The translations under genes were made by a program, and so were the position numbers. 64,000 nucleotides of DNA from Onchocerca lupi (Eukaryota; Nematoda; Chromadorea; Rhabditida; Onchocercidae): contig JAOVVO010000348.1 in assembly GCA_028564675.1 (NCBI GenBank), forward strand, positions 18,384 to 82,383, read 5' to 3'. The notes under the pieces were generated by a model that ran no database searches, had not been told where the DNA came from, and saw only the letters and a program-made list of their open reading frames with translations. This document shows, piece by piece, positions 1-28,391 of the stretch; positions within the stretch are counted from its first letter, which is position 1; the number at the start of each line of letters is the position of its first letter.

Positions 1-711
1 AAGTTGAATGAGTAAATAAGTAGAAGTTTATTTTTGCATAATTAAATCTCGGAGCATATGAGATATTTATTTAGTATTTTATTGCAATTTTCATCTCTTC
101 GTTGACGATTTACTGCTTCTATTTGAAATATTTCCAATTGAATGAATTGATTTAAATTATCGAAAATTATTTTCATATTTTAATTTATAAAATTAGAATA
201 ATGAATAGGAATTGTTTAATGTAAAAATGAATTACATTAAATAAATTGAAAATTAAACAAAATTTTCAACTTCTTTAATGCCGTATCAAATTAAGCATTT
301 AATGCTATAAATGATATTAATGAAGAAAAATGAAAGCAAAAAACGAAATGAAATTTTAAAGAAAAAATATTAAAATTTTATGTAAAAGAAATAAATTTAA
401 TTTCTATTTGATTTAATTTGAATAATTTAATCAAATTATTATTATTATAACTTCTACATAAAAATTTTACTTTTTCACTTTTCTCATGAAATTTCACCTC
501 TTTTCTTTAATAACTTATATTTTTATTTTTCATTTTCTCAATTTCATTTCCCGTGCATTAATTGTAATTCTTAATTGTTATCGATTAATTATAATTGCGG
601 AAATATTGATGATTATTTTATAAAATTTAAAAAATTTTTAAAAACTTCAAAGTTTTTATCCATATTTTAGGTATGATTTTTACATAAATCAAATATATCT
701 GATATCGAAAA
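1..711. other. Upstream non-coding flank of the adenylyl cyclase gene
   Basis: This stretch is A/T-rich and I see no exon in it. An acceptor-like TTTTAG ends at 670, 41 bases before the proposed start codon, and could be a spliced-leader acceptor or the end of a 5'UTR intron. Any promoter is not recognisable by eye. Confidence 0.4.
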
Positions 712-16229
<15,518 letters not shown>

Positions 16230-17240
16230 AATTTTAATTTGACAATAAATCCTAATTGGATTTTAATTTCAATATTGTTTACTATATATAGAGAGAATGT
16301 ATTATTTTGTATATACTTTTTTTTTCTTTTTCTACTTTCATTATATTAAAAAAGCTTATATATATATATGAAGTTGTTCTGGAATTCAATTCAAGTGAAT
16401 ATCAGACATAACCAAGCATCAACTTTTGTCGAAAAAGTTTATGATGCTAGTCGTTTAACCGCTAATTTACTTGAATTTATTCCTCTTATTCAGATTTTGA
16501 CTGTTTATTTTTGTATATTTAGGAAAATTAACTAATTAATGGGAAACAATTTCTGTAATTACGATTAAAAAAAATTGTGAATGGTCATTTTCATTTTTCG
16601 TAAATAACAAGAAATGTAAGAATTAATGTAAAAGGTAAACACGGAAAATATGAACTATAAATAAAATTAATTCTGAAATGAAAAAAAACCAGAACAGAAA
16701 AAAATAGATATCACAGAAAAAATGAAATATATAAATCTGGCACAACGTAAAGCACAATAAGTTTAAGCATGTGACATGTACAACGATACGTACGATAGGT
16801 GCACGTCATTTTCAATATCTGTCATTTACAAAAAATAAAGTATTAAAGTATTATAAATGCCAAGTTTTTGTTTAGTGTAAATGTTTCATTTATGATTATT
16901 ATAATATTTGGGATAGCTTTTCAATAGTTCGTATTGCAAGACTGGCATGAGATTATAAGTTGCGAAAAAATTAATTATGAGAAACCACTTTTTTTCGCTC
17001 TTTTAAACGTGAACAATTCATGCTAGTCCCATGTATTTTAATGCCACAGCATATTGAGAGCCGAAATCAAGGCATATTTCCATCAAACAATAATGGATAA
17101 CAATTCTGAATTTATTTCTAATTATAATGATGCGATTTTTTTCAATAAAAGAATTGCCTCATTAAACATCTATAGAAAAAACTTTCGTAACATAGTAAGA
17201 TAGAGCAATATTGACAAGTTAAAAAAAAATTTCTTTTTTT
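16230..17240. other. Convergent intergenic region, adenylyl cyclase to membrane-protein gene
   Basis: Two genes end tail to tail here. AATAAA-like signals for the plus-strand gene are visible at about 16243 and 16833. I see no further coding sequence; the rest is A/T-rich spacer. Confidence 0.5.
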
Positions 17241-19125
17241 TTATTCCACTTTTAATCGTTTTTGATATTTTGCAAAATTCGGAAGCGATTGTACACTTTT
17301 CTTCAAGAAAATTTGTTGTGAAGTAATAATAATGAAGCCAGCGATAAGTGCACTCAGTGAAGAAAATAATACAACTGGAGCAAATATTGCCAGTCCAAAA
17401 AGAAATGAGATAACTGAAACAAAAGTAAGATATGAAGAAATTGTAATTCAGATGATTTTAGTTCTTTATTTGTAATTCGATCAATGAATTTCATTAAGGA
17501 TATAAATTTAAAGAATAATTTGATGATGTCTAAGCATGGTGGGTCAAAAGTCTCAAATAATTATATCATTACTGATAATCAAAGTATTTTCTGAACTGTG
17601 AATATTTTTCCAAAAGCAATTTCATCTATAACTGTGAAGAAAATTTCGTAAGCTGTAATATTTATAAGATATATTTTTTAATTATAAGTTGGATAATTAG
17701 GAGAAGTTTTGAAAGAGTGCAACGAACTTACGATGTACAAGAAGAGCTGAGGAGTAAATAATAATGCCTGATAAGATAATATATGATAATAGCAATATGA
17801 CGGGAATAGCATTAAATATTAGCATTGTTTTAATAAGTACAGAAAATCGCCAATCTAATTCGTCACCAAAAATAATGGCTAACATCTTTGCAAGCTGCAA
17901 TTTCTAATATATAATGCATAAGAATAAGCTCATGAAATTAATGGGACTGAAATTTAAAACCAGACTTATAAATAGACGAAATGCTAAGACTGATAAAGTT
18001 ATAGCGTAATCTAACAAGATTTTCTTTGATTTTTGAATTATCAGCTGATCAAGCATTATCTGATTAGGTTTTATTGATTTTCATATCATCGATCTACTAT
18101 TTGAAAATTACAAATCTTACAAAGAAACATATAAGGAATCAGAGTGTCTATGCCACGGAACGAATCAGCAGGAAATATGTCTTGTTAAATAAATGAAATT
18201 TAGTCATGTTTATAGTCTAACGGAACTATGAAATAGTTTAATTAGTCATAGTATAAAATGTGTCTTCCTTATAACTGTTAGACCTATTCGTAGGCAGTCT
18301 CAAATTATAGTTAATTAAGTAAATCATTACACGAATTTCTATGAGCAAATAAAATAGTTGAATTAACCTGAAAATTAATAGTAATATAGTTTATGTTGAA
18401 TTACACGATGTATACAACTCAGTCCACAACAAGAAATCCTATTTCCTCTGAAGCAATTTTATTTTGGTATCAAAGATAGAAAGTAGTGAAGATTTGTTTA
18501 AAAATAGTCGCAAAATCCAATCAATAATATAAAACTATACTTACTGGTTTAGGTTTGTTCATATCACAATTCATATCAAAATTATCTTTTGATTCGAAAT
18601 TGAGACCGGTCACTTTTCCTTGAGGAATCGAGCAGCTGAAACATAGAATTTAGCAGCTGAAACTTAGAATTTAACAAGTTCTGCTGATAAAAGAGTACCA
18701 GATACAATCACAATTTCTAAATGCAAGTTTTTTAAAGATTTTAACGACTGGATGAGTGTTGAATGTTGATCTTTGTCGTTGTATCCTAACTTTTGTTGCA
18801 TGTCACAATTCCACTGAAAAATAGTTAGCATGATAAAGAGATGACCTTAAAATTCAAAACTGATTTTCTTGATTATCAGCAGCATATAAAGTACTTATCT
18901 ACTTGGATTGCTCACTTTCTCAATCTGCTGGAAATACCAAAAAACTGTAGAATGCTTGACAACCCTTGCTGTAATAAGAGAACCAGTTTCGATGACGCTT
19001 TTTGTATAAAAAAACACAACATTCTAATTTACGCTAATAAATTTTGCCGACTGCTGCTATTATTTACAACTCATTTTGAATTTAAATGAGAAAATTACTA
19101 CATCTTGCTTTTTGTATAAAATCAT
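17241..19125 (-). CDS. Unrecognised 218-residue protein with C-terminal hydrophobic hairpins, 6 exons
   Basis: I do not recognise this protein. Exons from the 5' end: 19102-19125, 18916-19023, 18699-18813, 18545-18618, 17732-17894, 17241-17413. The reading phase joins throughout, from an ATG to TAA. The first half is soluble-looking (TARVVKHSTVFWYFQQIEKW, then a leucine/lysine-rich helix). The second half has two long hydrophobic blocks, at about residues 115-145 (LLLSYIILSGIIIYSSALLV) and 150-185 (LFGLAIFAPVVLFSSLSALI). Each could be a hairpin or a membrane pass. The C-terminus is basic (KYQKRLKVE). It could be a lipid-droplet/ER hairpin protein, but that is speculation. The 8-codon first exon is the weakest part; the last two exons are secure. 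It lies about 660 bp downstream of the next gene on the same strand. Confidence 0.72.
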
Positions 19126-19783
19126 TTCAATAACTCACAATAAATATAAAATGAACACTAGGTAATGACTTATTAGGAAAAAATAAAGCAATAAGTGCGC
19201 ATTAAAATATTACGATATAACATTTATTTAAAATATATTTCAATATCAAAATGTAGCAAAATCTCAACTATTTTTGTGACAAGTAGAAAACTAAACAAGC
19301 AAGAAATTCTGAAAAAGTCTCCAATTAAACATATTATGTATATCAAATATAAGAGATGATAAAATTATATGAGGTCATTAAATATGACTGATTTTTATAT
19401 GAGGTCATTAAATGGAGCTAAAAATAAAAATTACATATTTCAAAATAAGTACATGGATGAAAAACATAATGTTCGAATGGTACAAATTTTTGGCAAGGAA
19501 AAATATAATATGCAAAGGAAGAAAAAAAAAAGAAAACGAAGAAAATGATAAACAGAAAAGATGGATAAAAAGCTAAAAAATAGTGAAAGTAAACAGTAAC
19601 ACTGATAAGACCAGTATACTTTAAAGAAATGGGAACACTAAAGAATAATTATCATAATGTATTTATAACTGAAATGTGGCTAACAAACTAACAACGTCGA
19701 ATGTTCTTAGAAAACAAAACGAAAGCAAGTAAAAGTTATCCTACCTATACTAATTCTGCTATTCTCGTATTCAGCCCTCATAA
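19126..19783. other. Intergenic spacer between two minus-strand genes
   Basis: There are about 660 bases with no exon that I can support. The length is longer than typical nematode operon spacing, so co-transcription of the two minus-strand genes is possible but not indicated. Confidence 0.4.
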
Positions 19784-22700
19784 TTAATTGATTTGATCCG
19801 GTATTTTTGGAATTTTGCTGCCAGCAATTCGTTCAAAACCATCCATTTTCATAAATTTTCGACATATTCCAAGTGCTTTCTCCTGGTGTGCAAGATTAAA
19901 ACATTCAGGCTAAAAAGAAAAGCATCAAATTGTTTTAATTTAGTGTTTAAAAAGAGAACAGTAAAGAAAAAAATGATGAAAACAACAACATTGATTATTT
20001 AAATCTAAACTAATGAATAACTTAAACGGAATAATTTTATGGTAAAAATTTGACCATCTATTTCAAAAAATCAGTAAAATGCAGTATAAAGTAAAGTAAC
20101 CATTTTAACTAAACTACAACGCACTGAATGCTACAGTCAAAAAAAATTTACTAATAGAAATAAACATCAGAAACGGATAAATCATCAGAGCCTTGTCTGT
20201 AAAAAGGAAAAAGGAATTCATCTAAGACTAAAATTTAAATGGTTTATCTAAACGTATGCGCAAAATAACTAGCGGAAACATTAGGAATGAAAAATAAATA
20301 GATTAGGGCTTTTTTAATAGTTCAGAAGTTTTTAATAGAATTTAAAATTTAACAAAGAATTGACTAGGAAAATACAAATACTCGCTAGACAAAACATTCC
20401 TCCAATTTTGAAATTAATTCAATTTTATTAAAATGTTCTTTGTTAAAATTTTTTTTTTTTAGGGACCAGCTTGTTTCTTTATAGAAATGGTATTTAGAAA
20501 TAGTATTTTATGTTTGTGTGATAGTATGAAATCCTTTCAAGTTCATCATATTTTTTTATTATTGTGACTTTCTTGATTCGTTAAATTTTTTAATTAATAC
20601 CCTAAATACCATTCTATAAAAGGGCCAAGCTGGTTCCCAAAACAAAAATAATAATAAAGCAAAAGCGGACCTAAAGATTATTCTAAAATTGTACCGTGTT
20701 TAGGATTATAGAAAACGTAAAAAATTGTTACATTATAACTTTATAAAAGTTTTAAATTCCCAAATATTTATTATAACATGTATAAGGACAAAAAAAAAAG
20801 TCAAATATTATCTGGTTGATCAGCAAAAGCATACCGTTACTTCGGAAAGTGGAATTCCAAGTTCCTCGTTTACCTCTTCTACTGTCATTTGACATTCCAG
20901 ATAGTACATTATATCACGAAGAAGAGCATTTCCTAAAGAGGATTAAAGTGAAAGATCGGAATGGAGGATTTAAGAGAACAAAATTAAAATCCATTACTGA
21001 TTTAAATTAAATCCACACAAGGACTTTAAATGTGATGATGAAAACATTAAATATGAAAATTTCCTCACAGAATTCTTGAACCACAAAATCAGTGATGCAT
21101 ATTTATTTTATTTGTATCAATTTTGCCAGAATATTTCATTTTTGGTGAGAGTATCTAATCTTTTATTTACAAGAAATCAATTTAGCGCAATTATTATAAT
21201 ATTCAAAATACAACTAGAAATTTTAAAAGAAGCTAAAGTGCAGATATCTGCTCTTTTCCCTTAAACTGCAAAAATTTTAAATAGATCAAAAATTACAAAC
21301 CATTTTCATTCACGCTTACAAAATTACGAAGGCGAGGATTCGTAAGTATTTTTATACAAAGTTTGTCCACTTCATCAATCCATGTATTCTTAGCCTATAA
21401 TATTGCAAATGTAAATAACACTAAAAAAGCATACCATCAATAACTTCAGCAACACTTCAAATATGAATTAGAACAAAACAAATTGACTGCTGATATTCAT
21501 TGTCAATGTAAAACAAATAGTATTCTGAAGATAGATCATTATGCGCGAATAAGAAAAACATGTTCTTATGATAAAAAATAATAGATAATAGATATAATGC
21601 AGTAAGCTGCAGATATAGTTCATACCAAAAAAACTTGAAAGATCCTAAGAAATTCCGGGATAATTTTCTGAAGAGGAATTCTCCTTAAGTCACCGTGCAT
21701 TTTCACCTATATGATTGATCTTCTGCATAATTGATAAAATCACCTTTCATTAATGAATTACCTACATTTTAGAATAAAAGGAAGATACAGTATGAAATTT
21801 TTAAAATTTCAAGCTATTCGTACCAATAAAACAGTGGATTCAGCAAGTACTATTAAGTACTCCCCTTCACACTTTAGTAATTTTTTTTTATTTAAATATC
21901 TATCAATAACACATTTTTATAAACTTAACTTATTTTATCTGGTTGGAAAAACGCAAATATTAACAAAATTAATACCTTTTCAATAGAAATTTTTTCCGGA
22001 TTTGTTAATAATTTTAAATCCATTTTGCTCGTAGTTCTAAAACAAAAAAAAAAAAAGATATTGCAAGAAAGAAAAATTATATTATAAAATAAGAACCATA
22101 GCATTATTTGGAAAGAAACAAAAGAAAATTCAAAGAGATTAATATTGACTAACTGATTGGTGAAAAATAGGCTTGAACTGGGGTTGATATCATTGATATT
22201 ATCTTTCATCTGTAAGCATTTTTTGTATTTCTCATAACTTTGTTTTTTTTTTTTTATTTGGACATGAATAAAAAATGTTAGAAATTAAAAAAATGAAAAT
22301 TTCGATTGAAAATCTGGAAATTTTCAAAAAAAAAAAAAATTTGAATCGTATTATCTAAAATATTCAAAATCTATAAAATATTCGATGAATTTTCCGAATT
22401 CTTCGCCAACTATGATGAAATCTCGTCATCATCTGAATTCATAAAAATTAAAAACAAAAAAAGAAATAACCTTCGCAGTTTCAACGTTTTGTAAATGTCG
22501 TATTGATGCGTGTCTCTCCTCCGTATGATTTCTAAATAAAGTATAATTCACTAAAAAGAAATCAGTATAATCAACTGCTTTGACACTGTTTAAAGTATTT
22601 CGACACTTATATATAGAGTCAAGCATAAAACTAATCTAAAATGAACAATCAAATATTGGAAAAAATAAAAAAAAACAAAAAAAATAAGGATCCTTGCAAG

Positions 22701-25700
22701 AAAGAAAAGTTATATTATAAAATAAAAATCATAGAATTGTTTGAAAAGAAATAAAATTTAAAGAAACTAATAGAGACTAACTGATTGGTGATAAACAGAC
22801 TTGAGTTGGAGCTAACAACATCTGTCATCTGCAAGCATTTTTTGTGTTTTTCATAACTTTGTTTTTTAATCTGGACATGATTAAACCCAAACATTAAAAA
22901 AATGAAAATTTAGATTAAAGAATTGGAAATTTTGAAAGTAAATTTAAAATCGTATTCAACTAAAACATTCAAAATCTACAAAATATTCGATAAATTTTCC
23001 AGGATTCTTCGTCAATTACGATGAATTTTGTCATCATTTAAATTCGTAAAAAATAAAAATAAATGAAAATAACCTCTGCAGTTTCAACGTTTTGTATATT
23101 TCGCATTGATGTATGACTCTCCTTTGAGTGATCTCTAAATAAAATACAATTTACTAAAAGAAGAATCAATACAATCAATTGCTTTGACACTGTCAAAAGT
23201 GTCACTGTTGATGACATTTGACACTGTTTATTTCTACATTTATATATGGGATAAGGCATAAAATCAATCAAAAATGAACAAAAAAATACTGGAACTGAAT
23301 TCTGGAATTATATTTAAATCTTATTGCTTGTAATGAGAAGTAAATTGTCTGAATACCAAACTAAAATCCAAATTCGATATCAAAAATTCAAAACTCTAAA
23401 ATTCTTGAAATTTTCAGTGCGAAAATATATAAATTCCAATGGAAAAATTTTGCAAATATCTAAACTTTTTTCTCGAATATCAAAGTCAGGAAATTAGGAG
23501 AGCTAGAAAACTTTTACTTACTTCGATCCATCGCAAAGTTCTTCTTTACTAGTTTTAATATTATTCTGAGATAGATTCATAAATCCATTTATATCGTTAC
23601 ATTTTTCGTTATTTTTATCCTTTAACAATCATTTTATATTACACGAAACTCTATGGCAAAACTAAAGTCCTTTCATAGAATCCCAGCCCTGATATTATAT
23701 AAATTTCACCAGAAGAATAAGACCAAAAATACAATAAAATGAGAAAATTATCGATTCGAAGAAACGTAATTTAGTGTTTTTACAATTTGATCTTCCATGT
23801 AATGTAGTGTCGTTACAACTGCGACTGATTATGATTCTAAACTATGAGGCGTAAAGTTTAGCAATAGAATGAAATATTTAAGTTCGTCTCATTTCCTTTA
23901 TTCTATGTATTCTATGTAGTGAATGTTCAATCAATTCGCAATCTCATATATCTTCCTGGAATAAATTGATAAAGTTATTTCCGGAATCACTCCTAATATC
24001 TGCGTTTTGTACAAATTTATCTGATATGATCATCAAAGAATATTTCTATTACACTGAGATTAATGGGAATAATCACTACAGTGAAATAATACCAAACTTT
24101 CGCTTAAATTTTTTCCAGCTGAGAAGTTTTTTCTCAGTAACTGAAGCTGACATGCACTAAATTCGGATCAATTTCAATCTGTCCCACCTTATCAAACTTC
24201 ATGAATTCCTTTTTCGACTCAGCTGGAATATCTGTCGATGAGCTGGCCAATTCGGGATCACAAATTAAGATCATTTTATCAACCATTTCCTGCAATATAA
24301 TGATCGGATATAATCTACAGCACATCTATCAACTATAAGCATTCCAACAAATCCATATTAACGTAAAATGTAATCACGAGCATAGCTATTCTCTTACTAT
24401 TCACTATGTTCCAAGCAAATTTTCACTTTGATTTGCTGCTTAAATTAAGCATATGGAGCATGTATTGAATCAGAAAAAAAGGACTGAAAAAGGACTGACA
24501 AAAAAAAAGGACTGAAAAAAGACAGCTATAAATGGTAATTAAATCATTATTTAGAAACAAAACCTTTTTAGCGAATGAACTAGAGGGAAATTCACCACCA
24601 GAATTCAATTCACTGCCCAAAGTGAGAGAATTGAGCGATGAACATATTTCGGGAATTTGATTCACCGAACGACTACTAATATCAGCTAATGGACTAACCA
24701 CTTTTGAAGAATCCTAAATTAAAGACGAGGTCAATCCGTAATTTTTAGCCAAATTAAATGATTAAATCTTGGGAAATGGAAAAGCAACTGTCAAATTATA
24801 ATTAATATTCTACAAAGTTAGTTTGAAATAATTAGGGGTAAATAATGAAGCATTTCTGAACAAAAAATAAGAGAAAATTTCGTAATCATAATTAAACCAA
24901 CAATATTTTCGTCGATTGCCGAAAGTTCTACAATGCTCTCAATTGGTGATTCGGACATATCAATTTGTAGACCAAATATTTCATCATCCTACCAAAAGAA
25001 CATTTAAGCTGTTATAAAACCCTATAGAGTTTCAAACAATTTAAAATTTTCAATTAAATTTATTTAACAAAAATATCACTAAAGGAACATAATATTATGC
25101 AATCCATTAAAATAAACTAACTTATATGTATCAGACCTGGTTTTCTGAAGAAATTCTGTATATATTTGTAAAATAAACATAAAATCGCACACAGATTTGA
25201 TAATTCTATAGCACAGTTTTCAAGTAAAATTTACTTCTCAACGTTCTTGCACTGCTGAACACAAAAAACAGAAAACATTTTAGTGCTCTGAGATGCACTG
25301 AATAAACAGTGTTGGGATACTTAAATGTATAAAGCTTTATATCTTCCTAAAACAGTCCATTATTAAACAATAATTTACTATTCTGATATTTAATTTCAAA
25401 ATAACAAAATTTCTTCAGCTTACCATTACTAGTGATTGGTCCGATATCATATTCAGATCTGCAATGTATTAAAAGCTTAAAAAAAAAGAAACACTAAATA
25501 TAATTGATGGTGGTAATAAATATCGTTTCATACATCCGCAAAATAAGCAAAAAAGGTTCTTCACTTTATCAGTATTTATTTACCTTCACGAGCGTCATCG
25601 AATTGTTGAATTTCTGCGTCTTCAACATCTGTTTTGAAATATCGTTTAGTTGTAAAGAAATCGTCTCTCTATCAAATAAATCTACTGGATTAATATTGAA

Positions 25701-27743
25701 AGGGAAAGAAAATTATACATAATTTCATCTATTTTCTCTACTCTACGTAAGTTATGTGTGTATCTAGAAAAAAGAATGAATTGTGGTATCTGTCAGAAAT
25801 CATGTACTAATTTAGTATTTAAAAAAAAAAGACATTACTTTGGATGAACAAAAATTCACTTACAATTCCAGCAACAATACTACTGTCAGTAGTTGCATAA
25901 ATGCCAATGCCAGAAGTATTATCATTGTATGCTTTGTAATAAATGATCGACATCGTTGTACCGATAACGGGTGGAGTAGAATATGCTATATCCAATAAGG
26001 TGATAGCACATCCTAAAAGTAAAGTTATAAAACACAGATTTCTCGTTCTCATGTTATACGGATCACTATTACGTAAATCCCACTGCCATTAACATCACGG
26101 AAAATTCGCTATCCGATAGATACTATTATTATATGAATCAAAAACTTTTTGCACGTATGCCGCCTATGGAATCATTAAAAAGCTTCAAAATTACCAGAAA
26201 CATGGGCTCGACCATCTTCTTCTATTTCAGCATTCCGTATAAAAATCAAAACTTCGGACTGAAATATACTTTCTGATTCTACATCGATTTCTCTAACCTG
26301 AAAAATGTGTTTAATTTGAATAACATTAACGAAATGGATGTATAAGAAGTACATACGTTTACTATACTTGTAATGAGTATTTTTTTAAGCCACAGTCAAC
26401 ATGTCTACTATTCTCAGGGATGATCTGTCACTATATGTTTAATGTACAAACGATAAGTATATTTGCGGCACTTATAATAAATATATTTAGAATAACCGTT
26501 ACTTATTAGGATGGAAATTTTTGCACGGCCACTTTCACCTTTGAAAAGAATCTCAAAAATATTTAGGCTCTTGCAAAAGAAAAACTTGAAATGTATTGTT
26601 AAAAAAGAAAATATTCTTAACTTAGATTTCTGCAGTCAAAAAAATAACATTCGCAAGAATGGGAAAAATTAATTCTGTAGTTGAAATATACACTTAACAT
26701 ACCATGAAGTAGGCTGATGTGCCATTTTTCCTGAATGGTACTGCCTGAAATTCAACAGAAGTTAACGATTTCAATTGATCTATCATCTGGCCTTCGATGG
26801 CAATCAATCCGATGTGATCATTCCAGAGGTAACCACCATCTCTGTTTATATTGCAAACAACTGCTGTTCCTAAAAACATTCGCAATGGGAAAATATGGAA
26901 AAACGAAGGGAAATAAGTAAAGATTACACATAAAAAATTTAGCTTGATATATCCAAGACATTATCTGTGTACTTCGCATACAACTGAATTACTTACCTTT
27001 AACGATACATTCGTCCTCTGTAATGACGCACTTCAATCGTGGATATGCCATAAGTAAAATCTTTTGGGCAAACCATTCTCCAGTTTCCTGAAAAAAAAAT
27101 AAAAAATCTATTTTTACAAAAAATCAACATAACAATGATAGATGGTTGTATATACCATGTATTAAAGAAACAAAAAACAACTATATTCACCACACATATA
27201 TTATTTTTTCTTATTTATTTCAAAAATAATTTCATAACCTAATACGCTATTTATCAGTTCCATCAAATGCATGACACAAAACATTTTATGAGATTGTGAA
27301 TTATATATAATATATTTAGCAGCTTCAAAAAATGTTGCCAAAAATTGACACTTCAATTAGATATTATGTATGCAACTATACGAAAAAAAGTTCAAACATC
27401 TGTTGCTATATCAAATTGAAAAAATAACTTTGAACATAATAAATTCAAACGGTATTCCAAATACAAATTAACCGGCATAAAAAACATGCAAAATGAAAAG
27501 AGAGAACAGAAAAAGAGAGGAAGAGAGAGGAAGAAAAAAAATAAATTGAAAATATAAAGTAACATTCCAAACCTTACGAGATGCCTTAAATCTGCACCAC
27601 ATTCCAACATTTAGCTTTCTCTTTCTGTTAATTATTTTCGTTCTTTCATCGATAAAAACTTCACCAATCAGAGAACAATAAATTGTTCGGATACTGCTAG
27701 GTGAACAATCGTAGATGAAACCTTCGAGATTAATCCCATCCAT
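19784..27743 (-). CDS. Unrecognised 625-residue protein, 19 exons, with an in-frame duplicated exon pair
   Basis: I do not recognise this family. Exons from the 5' end: 27573-27743, 26997-27087, 26703-26869, 26195-26297, 25864-26012, 25584-25668, 25424-25458, 24902-24988, 24564-24713, 24152-24289, 23522-23619, 23074-23134, 22782-22828, 22471-22531, 22154-22209, 21976-22036, 21301-21394, 20835-20932, 19784-19909. Every junction has GT-AG sites and compatible phase. The start ATG is one base after a TTTTCAG, a likely trans-splice site. Residues 1-227 look like two or three beta-rich repeats of about 75 residues (for example WNDHIGLIAIEGQ). Residues 230-425 are acidic and serine-rich (FGLQIDMSESPIESIVELSA). 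Residues about 425-499 hold two tandem 36-39-residue modules sharing QNVETA and SSLF-TNQ. The C-terminus (about 500-625) is helical (TVEEVNEELGIPLSEV). There is no signal peptide or membrane segment. The GTC/GTT donors at exons 8 and 10 are the weakest. Confidence 0.78.
22046..23285. repeat. Tandem duplication of about 0.6 kb containing two exons and their introns
   Basis: The block 22046-22640 is repeated at about 22690-23285. The two copies match through intron sequence (TGCAAGAAAGAAAA, AGCATTTTTTGT, CATAACTTTG, CTAACTGATTGGTGA) as well as through both exons. The copies therefore arose by local DNA duplication, not by retroposition. Both retain splice sites and open frames. Confidence 0.9.
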
Positions 27744-28260
27744 CCTGAAAATACATATAATTGCATATTACATGGAAAAATTATTCATCATACACAATAC
27801 ACTTTTCAAATGAAATAATGTAATCTTTATGGATCATATGAGTTCATACATTATTAGTTATCGTTAAAGCGTTTGAACAGTTAATAAACTGCCATCAATA
27901 AAGCCTTGAAAAATTTATCATTTAAGAACTTTTGAAAATTAACGATTTCTGACAATATCAAGAAATTCCAATCTATTATGTGATGTGATATAATGCTGCA
28001 CAAAAATTTGATCATTAAGAATCCCATACGCCACTTTATAAAACCAGCTTTTTGAAAATTACTGGAAAGAAAAAAAAAAATCCCAATTCTATTTCTTCAC
28101 TATTCGAAATTCGAATCTTCTGACAATAGCAGAAATTTCACGGTCCATAAAGTGTTATATCCCAACAGTAAAACCCACACATACTTTTTTTAAGTAACAT
28201 GAATTGGCAATTTCATCTTCATTTCTCGGAATTTCCGGGATTTCTTCGAAAGTTCTTAAA

Positions 28261-28391
28261 CACGCATCTTATTTGTGTGGAACATACGCCTATTCGAATG
28301 CATGTTGTATCGAAATTTCAAATTATCGATGAAGAATTTGAAACGTTGCGTAGAAATGAACGCGAACATTTAGATTTTTATTTATATAGAT
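28261..28391 (+). mobile_element. Helitron-type 3' end remnant
   Basis: The sequence CGCCTATTCGAATGCATG, followed by ATCGAAATTTCAAATTATCG, GAAATGAACGCGAACATTTA and a terminal TTTTTATTTATATAGAT, matches the right half of the elements at 7402-7793 and 36676-36847. No left end is visible, so it is truncated. Confidence 0.65.

Noticed and set aside
18841..19089. 82-codon plus-strand open frame
   Set aside because: Antisense to exons 18916-19023 of the minus-strand membrane-protein gene, with no plus-strand support.
24134..24151. Possible stop ending a separate gene after NLVHVSFSY
   Set aside because: A donor just before it (CAT|GTCAGC) joins in phase to exon 23522-23619 and all later exons, so one 19-exon gene is simpler. 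A shorter isoform ending here remains possible.
25819..26052. Apparent start MRTRNLCFITLLLG giving a signal-peptide protein
   Set aside because: The hydrophobic leader is intron sequence ending in TTTTAG; the real exon starts at 26012 and joins the upstream exon in phase.
26735..26920. Plus-strand open frame opposite an exon
   Set aside because: Shadow of the minus-strand exon 26703-26869, which fits splice sites and phase.
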